A stretch of DNA of 64,000 bases from Paenibacillus taihuensis (lineage in GTDB: Bacteria; Bacillota; Bacilli; Paenibacillales; Paenibacillaceae): the NCBI RefSeq assembly GCF_003386535.1, contig NZ_QTTN01000018.1:60360-124359 (forward strand), given 5' to 3'. This document shows positions 8,605-17,157 of this stretch, in pieces; the first letter of the stretch is position 1, and every line of letters begins with the position of its first letter. The notes below the pieces were generated by a model, which did not search any database, was not told the DNA's origin, and saw only the letters and a program-made list of their open reading frames with translations. Both the position numbers and the translations under genes were made by a program.

Positions 8605-9186
8605 TTAACTTAAAGCTTTGGTCATAAACGAAATCAGGTCCTGTACCGTCATCCGGCTTTGCTCCTGCAGGATGGTATTCTGCACACGCAAGCCGTACAT
8701 GAACATGACGAGCATCTCCGCAATCTTCGATCCATCGGCCTCCGCGGGAATGACCTTATACATCTTGCCGACCTCAATCCAGTTCGTGCAAATCTCGAGC
8801 GTGTAGCGGTAGATCTCCTTCACGAGCGCCTCGACCTTGGCATTGTCCATCTGACTGAGCAAGTAGATGAAGATCTTGTTCGTTACGTCCTGATGGCTCG
8901 TTGAACGGACCATCCCTTCGGCGATGAGCTGCAGCGGATTGCCAAGTCCGGACATATTCGGGTTCGTGACAATCTCCGAGAACCGGGCATTAATCTGCTC
9001 AACGCGCGACTTGAGCACAAGTCCGAATAATTCATCTTTGCTGGAGACATAGTGATAGATGGCGCCTTTGGACATTCCTGTATGCTGGATGATATCCTGG
9101 AGCGTCGTCTGTCTGCATCCTTTCTCTTGAATCAGCGCCTCTGCGGCATCCATTATCGTGTGAAAGCTTGATCTCATTGTGGTCAT
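8605..9186 (-). CDS. TetR family transcriptional repressor
   Basis: A 193-residue repressor. The N-terminal helix-turn-helix reads AAEALIQEKGCRQTTLQDII then HTGMSKGAIYHYVSSKDELF, a textbook TetR DNA-binding domain. The C-terminal region is the variable ligand-binding domain. ATG 9186 has GAAGGGA upstream; the frame is open further but enters the operators. It heads an operon with DUF2306, VC0807-family and GNAT genes. Two near-identical palindromes in its promoter make autoregulation very likely. Confidence 0.92.
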   Translation of the reverse strand: MTTMRSSFHTIMDAAEALIQEKGCRQTTLQDIIQHTGMSKGAIYHYVSSKDELFGLVLKSRVEQINARFSEIVTNPNMSGLGNPLQLIAEGMVRSTSHQDVTNKIFIYLLSQMDNAKVEALVKEIYRYTLEICTNWIEVGKMYKVIPAEADGSKIAEMLVMFMYGLRVQNTILQEQSRMTVQDLISFMTKALS

Positions 9187-9216
9187 AGCTGCTACGTCCC
9201 TTCGTTGACCGGGCTT

Positions 9217-9233
9217 ACAGACCGGCAGTCGGT
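9217..9233. promoter_or_regulatory. TetR operator O1
   Basis: ACAGACCGGCAGTCGGT is an imperfect palindrome just downstream of the promoter of the TetR operon. The second copy at 9257-9273 is the same element in inverse orientation, with centres 40 bp apart. Confidence 0.7.
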
Positions 9234-9246
9234 TTCTTCGAGACGA

Positions 9247-9276
9247 AATATACCATACCGACCGACGGTCTGTAAA
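9247..9276 (-). promoter_or_regulatory. Promoter of the TetR operon with operator O2 in the spacer
   Basis: On the minus strand TTTACA (9271-9276) and TATATT (9247-9252) are separated by 18 bp. The palindrome ACCGACCGACGGTCTGT (9257-9273) covers the spacer and overlaps the -35 box, so bound repressor would block RNA polymerase. Confidence 0.7.
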
Positions 9277-9317
9277 GAGTTGATTTGAAAGCTTTTGGAA
9301 ATTCCAATGCAAAAAAA

Positions 9318-9344
9318 GATCCACAACCTGTGCGGTTGTGGATC
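9318..9344 (-). terminator. Rho-independent terminator of the prenyl synthase gene
   Basis: GATCCACAACC pairs with GGTTGTGGATC (11-bp perfect stem, 5-base loop), followed on the minus strand by seven Ts. Nearly the same stem is used at 31,505-31,534. Confidence 0.88.
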
Positions 9345-9349
9345 TGCTT

Positions 9350-9395
9350 CTACATCCTCTACATCTACATCTACATTTACATCTACATTTACATG
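9350..9395. repeat. Hexanucleotide tandem repeat (CTACAT/TTACAT)
   Basis: About seven near-perfect copies of a CTACAT or TTACAT unit lie between the stop of the prenyl synthase gene and its terminator. The unit number is likely to vary between strains by slippage. Confidence 0.8.
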
Positions 9396-9415
9396 AACAA
9401 TTACCTCTACCTCGG

Positions 9416-11791
9416 TTAACGCTCCCGGTTAATCATATAATCCAATACATGCTTCAGAAAATCACATCGCCGCGGCAGTTGACCGAGGGCTTCTATGGCC
9501 TGACAGTAATGCGCCCACATTTCCTTGCGCGCACCCTCTAGGCCAAGAACGGTAACGAAGGTCGATGTATTGTTCGCCGCGTCCTGCATGACGGGCTTCC
9601 CAAGTACATGCGCCTCGCCTTCCGCGTCCAGCAGGTCGTCCTTGATCTGGAACGCGATTCCCGCATGATACGCGAACGCCTTCAGCGCTGCAGTCTCCAG
9701 CTCGCTGGCTCGGGCGAGGATGGCTGGCATCATTAAGGCTGCTTCGAACGCGAGACCGGTCTTGTGGAAGCAGATCGCGTTCAGCTCCTCGAGCGACAGC
9801 TGCTTGCCTTTCGATGCCAAGTCCATCGCCTGACCGGCGCACATCTCTTCAGCCGCGCCCGCCGAATAGCGGATCAAGGCGAGCACTGATTCCGCGTCGA
9901 ACTGCTCGAGCGAAGCCTGTTCCTGCGTCGCGCGCTGGATTAAGAGCAAGCCTGTCAGCTCCGCAGTCGCGCTGTTATGCAGCTCGTGAAGCGCAAGCCT
10001 CCCTCTTCGCGTTGGCGCGTTATCTTGCGTAGGCAGATCATCGAAGATTAGCGAAGCCGTGTGCATGTACTCCAGCGATCGCAGCAATGGGACAAGCGCG
10101 GAAGCCGGCAGCCCGTAATGCTGGACGCCCATCACCCAGGTCATAATCGGGCGAAGCCGCTTCCCGTCTCCGGCCAGGCTGTAGTTAGCCGCATCAATTA
10201 ATAGCTCCTTCATCGGCAGAAGTCCATCCGACTTCGCAATCGGCAAAGCGCCGTTGATCTGCTCCCGAGCCTCGTGCACGGTTTCTTGGAACTCGCGCCC
10301 CAGCTTCTGATTGTCGCGCAGCATGCCAACGAGCCGGTCCCGCAGAAGCTTATCGAAGAAGTCCACATTTTCCGCCTTATCCACCATCTCCTGAATAAGA
10401 CGGTTGAACGCCGTGCTGCCGAAGGCGAATTGCTTCATCAGGCTATCGTACTTCTCTGCGCCAATCCGCTCTTTGCATCGTCTGAGCCCATTTATGGCCC
10501 GGTCGAGAATAATCTCGCGCGCTTGATCGTCAGCCTGATAGACATGCTGGATGAGATGGAATATGACCGTCCAATATAACTCGTACGGATTAATAAGGTC
10601 CGGGCGCTGCTCACGATGTGTCAAATAGTAGGTGTACGGCGTCACCGCGCCGTCCTCCCGATCGGACTCCATATCTGCAAAATCATCCGCCAGCTGGTTA
10701 TAGATGCCGTAGAAGAACGTATGCTGTTCAAATGCCTCGTCATGCTGGGCTGCAAGGACAGAACGAGCAAGCAGCCGTGAAGAGGCAGATTTCAAAATAA
10801 TCGGTACATACAGGTCTTCATTCGTGTAAGTGGCGTCGGATATATCTTTGGCTCTATCCAGTTCCTGCGATTGAAAGAACACAAATGCCTGCTCAAGAAA
10901 CGCAGCCTGCCTCGATGGAGGCTGATTCCGCTTAATGGTCGCGAACGCTTCCTGCAGCTCCGCCTGCGCATAGTGCAGCAGCGCTCGATTGGCTCCCTTC
11001 CACTCGACCGCAGCCGGTACCACGCCTGTCAGCAGTGTCGTCCGAATCATCTGCGTATATTGGATTTTCTCGTGATCGGTCAGCACCTGCGCATCCAGAA
11101 TATCGTCTATGAACGGGTACGTCAGTCCGTAGCAATACCCTAACCGGATCGCTTCGTCCAGCTTCCGCGCACGCTCCGCCGAAGCTTCATGCCCTGTCAT
11201 CTCTTCGAGTGCATGCAGCACGACGCCAAGAATAATCTTGATCAGCTTGCGCTGCGCATGCTCGGCGCTCATTCCTTCCGGAATATGAGCCGCTACCCGC
11301 TTCAGCTTGCCGATAACCCAGATCACAGCCGTCTCGACGGACTCCTTCTGCGCCCACCGATACAGACTCGCCAGACTGAGCAGCTCCGACTTCTCGCTCT
11401 CCCCCGCTGCGTGCTGCAGCTTGCGCTTGATATCCTCTGCTGTCCGTTTTATCCTCGCCTGCGTATCCGCTGAACCGACCGATCTCCCCAAGTCCCTCAT
11501 GTACATATAGGACACGCTTCGCTCCAAGTAATCATCCAGCTTGCCGCTATGCTGCAGCCACTGGATATAGCGATGACCGTCGCTCGCGGCCGGCCCTCTG
11601 CGCGCCTTCGGGAACAGCGACCACCACACACGTCGGCGGGTATGCGCTCGTTTCCACTGCTGGAGCGCGTTTGTTAGGGCAGGCACATGTGCCTGCTGCA
11701 TGATCTGTTTGTGCAATGTTTCGAAATAGCGGGCAGCCTTCTGCTCCGCTCGCCGATATCCGTTATCGGCGTTAACCTTTAAGGCTTCCAT
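9416..11791 (-). CDS. Tandem-domain polyprenyl synthase-like protein
   Basis: A 791-residue protein, more than twice the usual 300 residues of a trans-isoprenyl diphosphate synthase. The C-terminal domain is canonical: GDGKRLRPIM for IPP binding (near 541), first Asp-rich motif DDLPTQD (584-590), second motif FQIKDDLLD (714-722). The N-terminal half is divergent but also has two Asp-rich motifs at the same spacing: PFIDDILD (near 229) and NQLADDFAD (near 369), each in a helix-like context. It therefore looks like two fused all-helical isoprenoid synthase domains. ATG 11791 has GGGGGAG upstream. The product is unknown: a chain-length prenyl transferase plus a terpene-synthase-like domain is possible, as is a duplicated transferase with a structural N-terminal copy. 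Confidence 0.75.
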   Translation of the reverse strand: MEALKVNADNGYRRAEQKAARYFETLHKQIMQQAHVPALTNALQQWKRAHTRRRVWWSLFPKARRGPAASDGHRYIQWLQHSGKLDDYLERSVSYMYMRDLGRSVGSADTQARIKRTAEDIKRKLQHAAGESEKSELLSLASLYRWAQKESVETAVIWVIGKLKRVAAHIPEGMSAEHAQRKLIKIILGVVLHALEEMTGHEASAERARKLDEAIRLGYCYGLTYPFIDDILDAQVLTDHEKIQYTQMIRTTLLTGVVPAAVEWKGANRALLHYAQAELQEAFATIKRNQPPSRQAAFLEQAFVFFQSQELDRAKDISDATYTNEDLYVPIILKSASSRLLARSVLAAQHDEAFEQHTFFYGIYNQLADDFADMESDREDGAVTPYTYYLTHREQRPDLINPYELYWTVIFHLIQHVYQADDQAREIILDRAINGLRRCKERIGAEKYDSLMKQFAFGSTAFNRLIQEMVDKAENVDFFDKLLRDRLVGMLRDNQKLGREFQETVHEAREQINGALPIAKSDGLLPMKELLIDAANYSLAGDGKRLRPIMTWVMGVQHYGLPASALVPLLRSLEYMHTASLIFDDLPTQDNAPTRRGRLALHELHNSATAELTGLLLIQRATQEQASLEQFDAESVLALIRYSAGAAEEMCAGQAMDLASKGKQLSLEELNAICFHKTGLAFEAALMMPAILARASELETAALKAFAYHAGIAFQIKDDLLDAEGEAHVLGKPVMQDAANNTSTFVTVLGLEGARKEMWAHYCQAIEALGQLPRRCDFLKHVLDYMINRER

Positions 11792-11979
11792 CGTTGGCCT
11801 CTCCCCCAGTTCCACATGATGTGATGTCGTTCACGACTCTGTTCGTTATCTCTTCATACGGGCAACAAGGGGCCTCGGTTACAAGCCGGCGCTCCGATAA
11901 CAATATTTTCTAGGAAACCCCAATTTTCTACAGATGATTGCAATTGTACGCGCATGGCGGAGCTACTATGATTAATAAA

Positions 11980-11993
11980 ATAAAGCGCTTTCA
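11980..11993 (-). promoter_or_regulatory. Possible catabolite response element (cre)
   Basis: On the minus strand the sequence TGAAAGCGCTTTAT matches 12 of 14 positions of the symmetric CcpA site TGAAAGCGCTTTCA. It lies 31 bp before the chemotaxis receptor start, so carbon catabolite control of that gene is plausible. Confidence 0.45.
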
Positions 11994-12023
11994 AATCTCC
12001 ACCTACAAAAGGAGAAAACCGCC

Positions 12024-14069
12024 ATGATACAGAAACCGACGAAACGATTTCCGGCCGCATCCACTTCAACAACTACATCCACACTCTCATTCGCATTCCA
12101 ATTCCGTTCGCTAAGGACTAAGCTGGCACTCGTGATGGTTATCGTTCTCATAGCCTCCCTCTCGGCCGTGAACGCCATCGCCTACAAGAAGTCATCCGGC
12201 ATTATACAGGAGAATTCCCGCCAATTCGTCGCTAACGAGAACAGTATTATTAGCGATAATTTGAATCGGACGATGAAGCAGCTGCAGAACATTTCTTTTC
12301 AGATTATGAATAACTCCGGCACGCAAAATCTGCTCCAGCACCCCGAGCAGTATAACGATGAAACCGCGAGAACGCCGGTACTGAAAGATATTAATAAATA
12401 TATCGTTGATAAAATCGCTGACGTTCCCTTCATCACTTCCATCCATGCCTATGGAAACGAGACGATCGGCGGGATCTCCTATGGCTCGAATCTTTCGGAC
12501 AGCTACGCGAGCAAGCCGTGGTTCCAAGAAGCGATGCAAGGCCAAGAGCCGCATCGATGGGTCTCCGATAATCAGAAGCTGCTGCTGATCACCCAAGTCC
12601 GAAATGCGAAGGCTTCTGCTGCCGTGGCCGGACTGCTAATTATGGTAATAGGCGCGCCGGATTTTCAGAAATATATCGGTATCGTGGAGACTAGCCCCAT
12701 CCACTATGCGCTTGTGACTCGGGACTCGAACGAGTTATTCACGGGCGGGCAGCTCAGTCAGGCTGACCTAATCCACGATGTGTTCGACAAGCATGACGGT
12801 TCGCAGTCCGCCGAGTTTGATAAGCAGGATTCACTGGTTGCCTATCATGTTTTTATGAACGATACGTTTGCGTTTATTTCGTATATCCCGGTGTCCATCT
12901 TATCCAGTGACCTTGCAGGATTGCGTCAGTTCACGATTGTCGTGCTGATCATTGCCATCATGGTCGCTGCCTGTATTGCAATTGTGCTGGCGAATCGGAT
13001 GATTAAGCCGATCATGTCGTTAAAAGCGAGCATGAAGGAAGTGGAAAACGGGAATTTGAACGTGCAGTCCAAGGTGCGGTCGAAGGATGAAATCGGTGAA
13101 TTGACCGCCAGCTTCAATGGTATGGTGCAGAGCTTGCAATCCATCGTGTCGAGCGTGCAGCACGCTTCGCTGCAGCTGGAGGATAAGACGGTGCAAATCT
13201 CGACGATGGCCCAGCAGCTCTCGCAATCATCGCGCGAAGTGGCGGCATCTGTTAACGAGGTTAGTGAAGGCGCAATTACGCAGGCAGACGCTTTGGCCGA
13301 TGGTGCTTCGATCGCATATACCATGACCGCCAGCATCAATCAAGTTACCCAATCCATATCGATTATCGCGGATGAAACGAAACGAACGGAGCAGCTCGGA
13401 CTTGATGGCAGCCAAATCATTCAGCAGCTTACCGATATGACAAGCGCAAGCGCCCGATATGTGAAGGACGCTGTCCGAGACGTTCAAATATACAACAAAG
13501 AATCCGAGGAGATCTCGCGGATTGTCGGCATGATCTCTGAAATCGCGAGCCATACGAATCTGCTGGCGCTTAACGCCTCCATTGAAGCGGCGCGGGCCGG
13601 CGAGGCGGGCAAAGGCTTCGCCGTCGTTGCAGCGGAAGTGAAGAAGCTGTCCGGCCAGGTGCAACTGCAAGTGCAGGACATTACGGAGCTCGTCAAGCAT
13701 AACAGCGTGAAGATGAATCAAATCGTACATCAGATCAATGAGGTTGAAACGATTTATAATACCCAGCAGACCTTGATCGCGAGCAGCAATCGTGCGTTTC
13801 ACCATATATTGAGCGCGGTTCAGCAGCTTACCGAGCAAGTAAATCATCTAACCGCTGAAACAGACGTCATGAACAATAGCAGCCACCGGATCCAAGACAT
13901 GACAGTGAACCTCTCTTCCATTTCCCAGCAAGCTGCAGCTTCCTGTGAAGAGGTGCTCGCGACAAGCACGACTCAGTATGATGCGACTACCACTGTGGCC
14001 GAGCATGCGGAAGGCATTAAAGAGCTGGCGATGGACTTGAAGAGCCAGGTTGCGAAGTTCCGTATTTGA
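12024..14069 (+). CDS. Methyl-accepting chemotaxis protein
   Basis: A 681-residue membrane chemoreceptor. A first membrane helix lies at about residues 34-54 ([16 protein letters not shown]). An extracellular sensing region of about 240 residues, probably a double Cache fold, follows, with a second helix near 300-322 ([18 protein letters not shown]). Then come a HAMP domain ([20 protein letters not shown]) and the cytoplasmic signalling domain with the hairpin tip [27 protein letters not shown] precedes the ATG. It would signal to CheA/CheW; no other che gene is nearby. A cre-like site lies just upstream, and the next locus downstream is a c-di-GMP riboswitch gene. Confidence 0.95.
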   Translation: MIQKPTKRFPAASTSTTTSTLSFAFQFRSLRTKLALVMVIVLIASLSAVNAIAYKKSSGIIQENSRQFVANENSIISDNLNRTMKQLQNISFQIMNNSGTQNLLQHPEQYNDETARTPVLKDINKYIVDKIADVPFITSIHAYGNETIGGISYGSNLSDSYASKPWFQEAMQGQEPHRWVSDNQKLLLITQVRNAKASAAVAGLLIMVIGAPDFQKYIGIVETSPIHYALVTRDSNELFTGGQLSQADLIHDVFDKHDGSQSAEFDKQDSLVAYHVFMNDTFAFISYIPVSILSSDLAGLRQFTIVVLIIAIMVAACIAIVLANRMIKPIMSLKASMKEVENGNLNVQSKVRSKDEIGELTASFNGMVQSLQSIVSSVQHASLQLEDKTVQISTMAQQLSQSSREVAASVNEVSEGAITQADALADGASIAYTMTASINQVTQSISIIADETKRTEQLGLDGSQIIQQLTDMTSASARYVKDAVRDVQIYNKESEEISRIVGMISEIASHTNLLALNASIEAARAGEAGKGFAVVAAEVKKLSGQVQLQVQDITELVKHNSVKMNQIVHQINEVETIYNTQQTLIASSNRAFHHILSAVQQLTEQVNHLTAETDVMNNSSHRIQDMTVNLSSISQQAAASCEEVLATSTTQYDATTTVAEHAEGIKELAMDLKSQVAKFRI

Positions 14070-14232
14070 GCAACGCGCCCCCGATTCGAGACTACGGACC
14101 TATTTATCCAAATGGATACAATTCTACTTTCTCATTTTATATGTTATAATTCGTACTGAAAACCTAAAGAGAATCTCAGTCGCCTATATTCATTCCGTTT
14201 AAAATGGAAAATATCATTCGATTTAATGAAAT

Positions 14233-14254
14233 ATTGTTTTAACTTTAAAACAAT
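14233..14254. promoter_or_regulatory. Perfect palindrome upstream of the riboswitch
   Basis: ATTGTTTTAA and TTAAAACAAT are separated by two bases. It lies between a possible -10 box (TATAAT, 14145-14150) and the c-di-GMP aptamer. It could be an operator or an RNA hairpin; no regulator is identified. Confidence 0.4.
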
Positions 14255-14291
14255 GTAAACCGTTTTGCCGTAATGTGATTCGACAATTCCG

Positions 14292-14370
14292 ATAAAGGCA
14301 AACTCATCGAAAGGTGAGGACGCAAAGCTTCAGGCCTAAAGTTCAACTATGGCGGCTGGGTTGCCCAAAT
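14292..14370 (+). ncRNA. Cyclic di-GMP-I (GEMM) riboswitch aptamer
   Basis: The conserved GEMM-I pieces are all present in order: AAAGGCAAAC at the 5' side of P1; a P2 stem CTCATC-GAAA-GGTGAG with the GNRA tetraloop; the ligand-binding strand GGACGCAAAGC; then GGCCTAAAG and TATGGCGGCTGGGTTGCC closing P1. A strong intrinsic terminator follows at 14393-14425, so c-di-GMP would switch transcription of the downstream PAS/PilZ gene on or off. Recognition is by direct match to the known consensus. Confidence 0.93.
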
Positions 14371-14392
14371 TGTGATAAACAAACTATTTGGC

Positions 14393-14425
14393 ATGCCTAC
14401 TTTTTCGCGAAGTAGGCATTTTTTA
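14393..14425 (+). terminator. Expression-platform terminator of the c-di-GMP riboswitch
   Basis: ATGCCTACTT pairs with AAGTAGGCAT, followed by TTTTTTA. It begins about 25 bases after the aptamer and lies before the translation start at 14444, as expected for a transcription-control platform. Confidence 0.88.
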
Positions 14426-14443
14426 TTGAACGGGGGAAATATA

Positions 14444-15822
14444 TTGGGGGCAGAGAACAGCAATAAAGAGCTGAACGACCGGATGCAAGATGACGGGGCG
14501 TATCAGGCGAATAGCATATCCTCGAATTACTTTTATCGCTCCTTGTTTGCCAACCATCCTGATATTGTATACCACTTGGATTTCAATGGAAATATCGTGG
14601 AAGCCAATGCTTCGTTCACTCAAGTATTAGGCTACACGCCGGAAGAAATATCGAACAACCTGTCGCAGCTATATACAGAAGACCAGCTGCAAAGAAGGAT
14701 GGACTATTTCAACAAAGCCAGGCAAGGCGAGGCTCAGAACTTCAATTTGTCAGCCTCCAATAAGGAAGGCAGCATTGTCGAATTAGATATCGTCTATATC
14801 CCGAATCTGTTGGACGGCCAAGTTGTCAGTATCTTTGGCATAGCCAAGGATATTACGGTCAGCAACTATTTGCAGGAGAGCTATAAATCATTATTTGCCA
14901 ACCTTAGCGACACCGCCTTTATCCTTGATTTGGACGGGAACGTCTTGGACGTCAATGATGCAGCCTTGAAGAGCGGCGGCTATACGCAAGAAGATGTTCG
15001 CCAGAAGCCGTTTCATTCCTTCGTCTTTCCGGAGCATAAGGAACAGGTCTTCGCTCCTTCCAAGACGTGCTCAAAGGCGAAACCGTAAATTCGCGGTTCT
15101 CCATCTTCCATCGGACGGGCCGAAGAATTATGGTGGACAGCACCTCTGTCCCGATCATGATGAACAACCGAGTCGTTGGCGTCATTACTTTATTCAGGAC
15201 TTAAGCGAGGACAATCCGGATAAGGAAATCGTTGAAGCGATTGCTGCGAAAACAACAGTGCGATGAAATTCAAGGCTATTTATTCAGCAAACCCATACCT
15301 GCCGAGCAGTTCGCTCAACAGTTAAGAGTCGGCAAGCTCGAACCGTCCGATGCTCATAGCGGGCAGAGTACTGGGGTTCTTCAAAATCAGCGGCGATATT
15401 TCCGAATCAGCCTCCCATCGCCTTTAGGCGCAACGATGACCATCGCCCGGTTAAAGGGCAAAGCGCTCCAACTAGGAAAAACGGATGTTCTTATTGAAGA
15501 TATTGGCCCCGGCGGCTTACGGTTCCTTTCCTTCATTAAGCTGTCCGTCCATCCCGAAGTCATATTGGAGCTTGAAACCGAAATTATAGGAATTAGGGTT
15601 AAGCTTTATGGTGAAATCGTATGGCTCCGGGAGCTTCAAGAGGACTTGTTCCAGTACGGAGTTGAATTCTCGATTGATGAAGATGATCGAGCGTCATTAT
15701 GTCAGCTGTTAAACCAATTTGCAATTAAATTGAAGCGAAATTCGCTTGTTCCGGGTTGCAGCTTTATCCATACGGATAAAGTTCATTATCTGCGGAGCAC
15801 GAACCTTCAAAAACCGGAGTAG
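14444..15822 (+). pseudogene. Decayed PAS-PAS-(GGDEF deleted)-EAL remnant-PilZ gene
   Basis: Translation starts at TTG 14444 behind ACGGGGG. Two PAS domains follow: HPDIVYHLDFNGNIVEANAS, then NLSDTAFILDLDGNVLDVND. Near 15055 the frame is lost; the next frame carries FQDVLKGETVNSRFSIFHRT and VVGVITLF, a normal PAS ending. A second shift near 15195 leads to DLSEDNPDKEIVEAI, then a third reaches LLRKQQCDEIQGYLFSKPIP. The last two pieces are both from the C-terminal part of an EAL domain, so the GGDEF domain and most of the EAL domain appear deleted. A complete PilZ domain follows. The ancestor was probably a c-di-GMP enzyme/receptor controlled by the c-di-GMP riboswitch upstream. Sequencing error could explain single shifts but not the missing domains. 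Confidence 0.8.
15232..15822 (+). CDS. PilZ domain protein (surviving 3' part of the decayed gene)
   Basis: An open frame of 196 residues from a TTG at 15232 with AAGGA just upstream. The first 35 residues are the end of an EAL domain (CDEIQGYLFSKPIPAEQF). The PilZ domain has both c-di-GMP signatures: QRRYFRIS (RxxxR type) and EDIGPGGLRFLS (D/NxSxxG type). It may still be made as a c-di-GMP receptor if this start is used, or it may be an untranslated remnant. A terminator hairpin follows at 15855. Confidence 0.6.
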   Translation: MKRLLRKQQCDEIQGYLFSKPIPAEQFAQQLRVGKLEPSDAHSGQSTGVLQNQRRYFRISLPSPLGATMTIARLKGKALQLGKTDVLIEDIGPGGLRFLSFIKLSVHPEVILELETEIIGIRVKLYGEIVWLRELQEDLFQYGVEFSIDEDDRASLCQLLNQFAIKLKRNSLVPGCSFIHTDKVHYLRSTNLQKPE

Positions 15823-15854
15823 AGGCCGGACAAGCTTCCGTGAACGGAGAACTG

Positions 15855-15890
15855 CACCCCGATGGTTAGATGCCCATAACCATTGGGGTG
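15855..15890 (+). terminator. Terminator after the PilZ gene
   Basis: CACCCC-ATGGTTA pairs with TAACCAT-GGGGTG, with one mismatch, followed by TTATGATTTT. Confidence 0.7.
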
Positions 15891-15943
15891 TTATGATTTT
15901 AGAAGCTGCCAGTTCCAAATTCAGCGAGCATGGGTATGATCAT

Positions 15944-16339
15944 TTATTCAAATATTGCCGCTAGCAAGCAAGAGAGTAAACAAATCCCCGACAAAGGAGT
16001 CATTACAAGCCGCTCCCCTCGGCTTCTCGACGCCGCGTTTCCGAGCGTATTGATGCCGAGAAATATCGTCATAACCCACACCAAGATACCCGTAGGAAAA
16101 AGGTCAGCCGCCAGAATATCCGTATGTACGAGTAACACGAAGGCCATGAGGATAAGTAGAATCGCAGCCGGCAAGCACATCCATCGGTGCACGCGCGGCA
16201 AAACGCCACGGTACTTGCCGCCCCAGCTATATTCGCCCCATGGCGCCCCGAACAAAAGCAGAATTTGAAACACCGCAATGCCCGCCAATATTACAGCTCC
16301 AATACCTGCTGCTGATTGAATAATGATTTCTTCTCTCAT
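15944..16339 (-). CDS. Small four-helix membrane protein, unknown function
   Basis: A 131-residue protein with four hydrophobic segments. The first loop carries GAPWGEYSWGGKYRGVLP, a conserved pattern in a family of small Gram-positive membrane proteins without known role. It follows the metallopeptidase-type gene on the same strand by 16 bases and may be co-transcribed with it. No catalytic residues are evident. Confidence 0.7.
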   Translation of the reverse strand: MREEIIIQSAAGIGAVILAGIAVFQILLLFGAPWGEYSWGGKYRGVLPRVHRWMCLPAAILLILMAFVLLVHTDILAADLFPTGILVWVMTIFLGINTLGNAASRSRGERLVMTPLSGICLLSCLLAAIFE

Positions 16340-16355
16340 GATTCAAGCCTCCGCT

Positions 16356-17009
16356 TCACAGTGTCATCGCCTGCCCGTATCGTGCCAGAAACGCTTCTTT
16401 CTCCTTGTAGTCAGGCATGATGCTCCCGACTTTTCTCCAGAATGACCGATCATGATTCATGTGAAGAAGGTGGCAAAGCTCATGAATGATAACATAATCA
16501 ATCACTTCCACAGGTGCCATAGCTAGGCGATAGTTAAAGGTGAGCTGCTTACTCGAGCTGCAGCTTCCCCATTTGGTGGCGGACGCGACGATCTCGACCG
16601 ACTTCGGCATCACCTTCAGCTGCTTCTGATAGCCTTGAATCCGTTCCAGCACCACTTTCTTGCAGCTTGCAAAATAAAACTTCTTCAGCCGCTGCCTTAG
16701 CTCTTCCTCGTCCAGTCCTGTCACATCAATGAGGTCCGTCAGCATGCAATAGCGGCCAAGATGCAGAAACTTGCCCTGCTCTTGATATTCCCGCAGCCCC
16801 GGCGCTTGGCGTGCTTGTTCGATTGCATCCAGTCGAGCCGTAATCTGCTGTTCGTGCTTCTTCACCGCCCGGATAATGATGTCCTCGCTCATCCCATTTG
16901 GCGCTTTCGCCGTTACGAGCCCGCTCGATTCGATCTGAATCGAGAGCTTGCCTCTGGCTCCGTAAGCCACGTGTACTTCGATATTTCGTTGTCCTATTTC
17001 GATCTTCAT
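16356..17009 (-). CDS. YgjP-like zinc metallopeptidase domain protein
   Basis: A 217-residue cytosolic protein with no signal peptide. The zinc site HELCHLLHMNH lies near residue 170, preceded by LAMAPVEVIDYVIIHELCHL and followed by DRSFWRKVGSIMPDYK, which is the YgjP (DUF45, WLM-like) pattern. A KWGSCSS segment upstream is also typical. Such proteins are predicted metalloproteases, often linked to restriction or repair genes elsewhere; no such neighbour is seen here. Confidence 0.85.
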   Translation of the reverse strand: MKIEIGQRNIEVHVAYGARGKLSIQIESSGLVTAKAPNGMSEDIIIRAVKKHEQQITARLDAIEQARQAPGLREYQEQGKFLHLGRYCMLTDLIDVTGLDEEELRQRLKKFYFASCKKVVLERIQGYQKQLKVMPKSVEIVASATKWGSCSSSKQLTFNYRLAMAPVEVIDYVIIHELCHLLHMNHDRSFWRKVGSIMPDYKEKEAFLARYGQAMTL

Positions 17010-17097
17010 AATCGCCCATCCGTCATTGTTAGTGATTGTATTGTACCATCAAATGAAAACCCCGACCTCATGGACAGACCTAGGATTGAGCATTAAA

Positions 17098-17127
17098 AAA
17101 GAGAGTACCTCATCCGGCACTCTCTTT
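17098..17127 (-). terminator. Terminator of the carbohydrate operon
   Basis: AAAGAGAGT pairs with ACTCTCTTT around a GC-rich loop; on the minus strand it is followed by a T run. It lies just past the Gfo/Idh/MocA gene. Confidence 0.8.
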
Positions 17128-17157
17128 CAATCCATTTCTGGAAAAAAATCTATAGAA

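Noticed and set aside
9338..9541. Plus-strand frame encoding a Leu-His repeat peptide
   Set aside because: It is a translation of the CTACAT hexamer repeat and the antisense of the prenyl synthase gene end.
13227..13847. Long minus-strand frame of 206 codons inside the chemoreceptor gene
   Set aside because: It is antisense to the conserved signalling domain and has no ribosome site.
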